64,000 nucleotides of DNA. It comes from Nocardioides aurantiacus (GTDB taxonomy: Bacteria > Actinomycetota > Actinomycetes > Propionibacteriales > Nocardioidaceae). The translations under genes and the position numbers were made by a program. Below, in pieces: positions 63,410 through 64,000 of the stretch. The notes under the pieces are model-generated. The model worked only from the letters and a program-made list of their open reading frames with translations, ran no database searches and was not told the origin of the DNA. The stretch covers positions 2,356,001 through 2,420,000 of the forward strand of contig NZ_RKHO01000001.1 of assembly GCF_003752505.1 (NCBI RefSeq). The letters run 5' to 3'. Each line of letters begins with the position of its first letter. The stretch's first letter is position 1.

Positions 63410-64000
63410 TGTACCTGGACATCACGTTGGTAGCAGTCGGTTGATGGGTGGGTGTCCGCCGAGTGCGCTGTGGCGGCGTTGAGTGTTGTAGTGCTCGAGC
63501 CAGGGCGCAAGGGCAGCGCTGCGCTCGTCGTTGCTGAGGAAGACACGGCGGTAGGCCCATTCGCTGAGCAGGGTGCGGTTGAGGCGTTCGACCTTGCCGT
63601 TCTGCCAGGGGCAGTGGGGTCGGATGAAGATCTGGCGGATGCCGCGGGCGGCGCAGAGCTCGCGCAGGGAGTAGCGGTAGGCCCAGGCGTTGTCGGTCAT
63701 CAACTGCTCGACGGTGTCGATGCCGTGGGCGGCGAAGTAGGCCAGGGCGCGTTCGAGGAAGCCAGCGCAGGTGAGGCCTTGTTCGTTGGCCAAGATCTCG
63801 GAGTAGGCCAGGCGGGAGTGGTCGTCGATGAGTGAGTGGACGTAGTCGAAGCCCACTACGGTGTCGCGGCGCCGGCGGGTGCTGCCGACCTGACGCCCGT
63901 GTGCTTTCCAACCACCGCCGTCAGGGATGCGGCCGAGCTTCTTGACATCCATGTGGACCAGCGCGCCGGGCCGCTCGCGTTCGTAGCGCACCGTGGTGGC
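63410..64000 (-). mobile_element. IS481-family insertion sequence (right end outside window)
   Basis: The transposase reading frame ends at 63422. Just beyond, TGTACCTGGACATCACG (63410-63426) has the TGT start and could be the terminal inverted repeat. The other end is beyond 64000, so the element and any target duplication cannot be confirmed. Confidence 0.7.
63422..64000 (-). CDS. IS481-family transposase (N-terminus outside window)
   Basis: At least 192 residues of an integrase-core (rve) DDE transposase. The catalytic triad is read as Asp in GALVHMDVKKLG, Asp in QLMTDNAWAYR and Glu in CPWQNGKVERLNRTLL. Following residues HYNTQRRHSALGGHPPINRLL are the conserved IS481 tail. The frame is open to the window edge, so the helix-turn-helix N-terminus lies outside. 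It appears intact in the visible part. Confidence 0.92.
   Translation of the reverse strand, partial: ATTVRYERERPGALVHMDVKKLGRIPDGGGWKAHGRQVGSTRRRRDTVVGFDYVHSLIDDHSRLAYSEILANEQGLTCAGFLERALAYFAAHGIDTVEQLMTDNAWAYRYSLRELCAARGIRQIFIRPHCPWQNGKVERLNRTLLSEWAYRRVFLSNDERSAALAPWLEHYNTQRRHSALGGHPPINRLLPT

Overview
The window is high-GC actinobacterial DNA, most likely from a Nocardioides-like member of the Propionibacteriales/Nocardioidaceae. The reasons are GTG starts, ATGA/GTGA-coupled genes, many start codons lying 12-13 bases after a TANNNT -10 box (leaderless mRNAs), and actinobacteria-only families (AftD-like, DUF2613, HGxxPAAW, Trp-operon membrane protein, ANTAR regulator, TIGR03085). From memory of M. 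tuberculosis, the order polA - pdtaR - pyk - lgt - trpABC - Trp-associated membrane protein - hisI matches the Rv1629-Rv1606 block read backwards, with extra genes inserted. This is therefore a conserved chromosomal core followed by an accessory tail.

Layout. 1-9.6 kb: cell-surface glycan genes (truncated AftD-like arabinosyltransferase, two methyltransferases, a GT4 glycosyltransferase, a DUF2613 peptide, a large GT-C-like membrane protein, a flippase). 9.65-14.5 kb: polA, a GNAT acetyltransferase, a DUF554 membrane protein and the ANTAR regulator pdtaR. 14.8-20.8 kb: a branched-chain amino acid ABC importer, livHMGF, with the lipoprotein livJ convergent to it; hairpin repeats and two strong terminators lie between. 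21-33.3 kb: an unusual tRNA(CAA), pyk, gltD-gltB, lgt, a SCO1/SenC copper chaperone and trpABC. 33.4-39.6 kb: small membrane proteins, hisI without the usual adjacent trpE, and a heterodimeric ABC exporter with one degenerate ATPase subunit. 39.6-45.1 kb: TIGR03085 protein, an SH3-type envelope protein, dusB, a lipoprotein, glyS and a small monooxygenase-like protein. 45.19-48.45 kb: a complete zinc-uptake operon, znuA-znuC-znuB-zur, behind a near-symmetrical double Zur box that also serves as a bidirectional promoter. 48.5-49.8 kb: small lipoproteins, one with PepSY-like repeats and a three-copy 11-bp operator-like motif.

49.85-64 kb is an accessory region: lower coding density, more mixed codon use, unknown or rare genes and an IS481-family element running off the end. 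It holds a PD-(D/E)XK-like nuclease candidate whose first 23 codons recur 3.5 kb downstream as a truncated relic, a glycine-rich membrane/coiled-coil protein, a SigE-family sigma factor with a membrane partner, an L,D-transpeptidase, two secreted proteins, and a three-gene translationally coupled cluster with type VII secretion (WXG-like) features.

The clearest regulatory story is zinc: Zur controls its own operon, and possibly the divergent small gene, through overlapping boxes that hide both -10 elements. The best candidates for something undescribed are the nuclease/membrane-protein pair with its relic and the WXG-like three-gene cluster. Starts were refined by Shine-Dalgarno position, leaderless -10 spacing and gene overlap. 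Functions rest on motifs read by eye, not on database searches.
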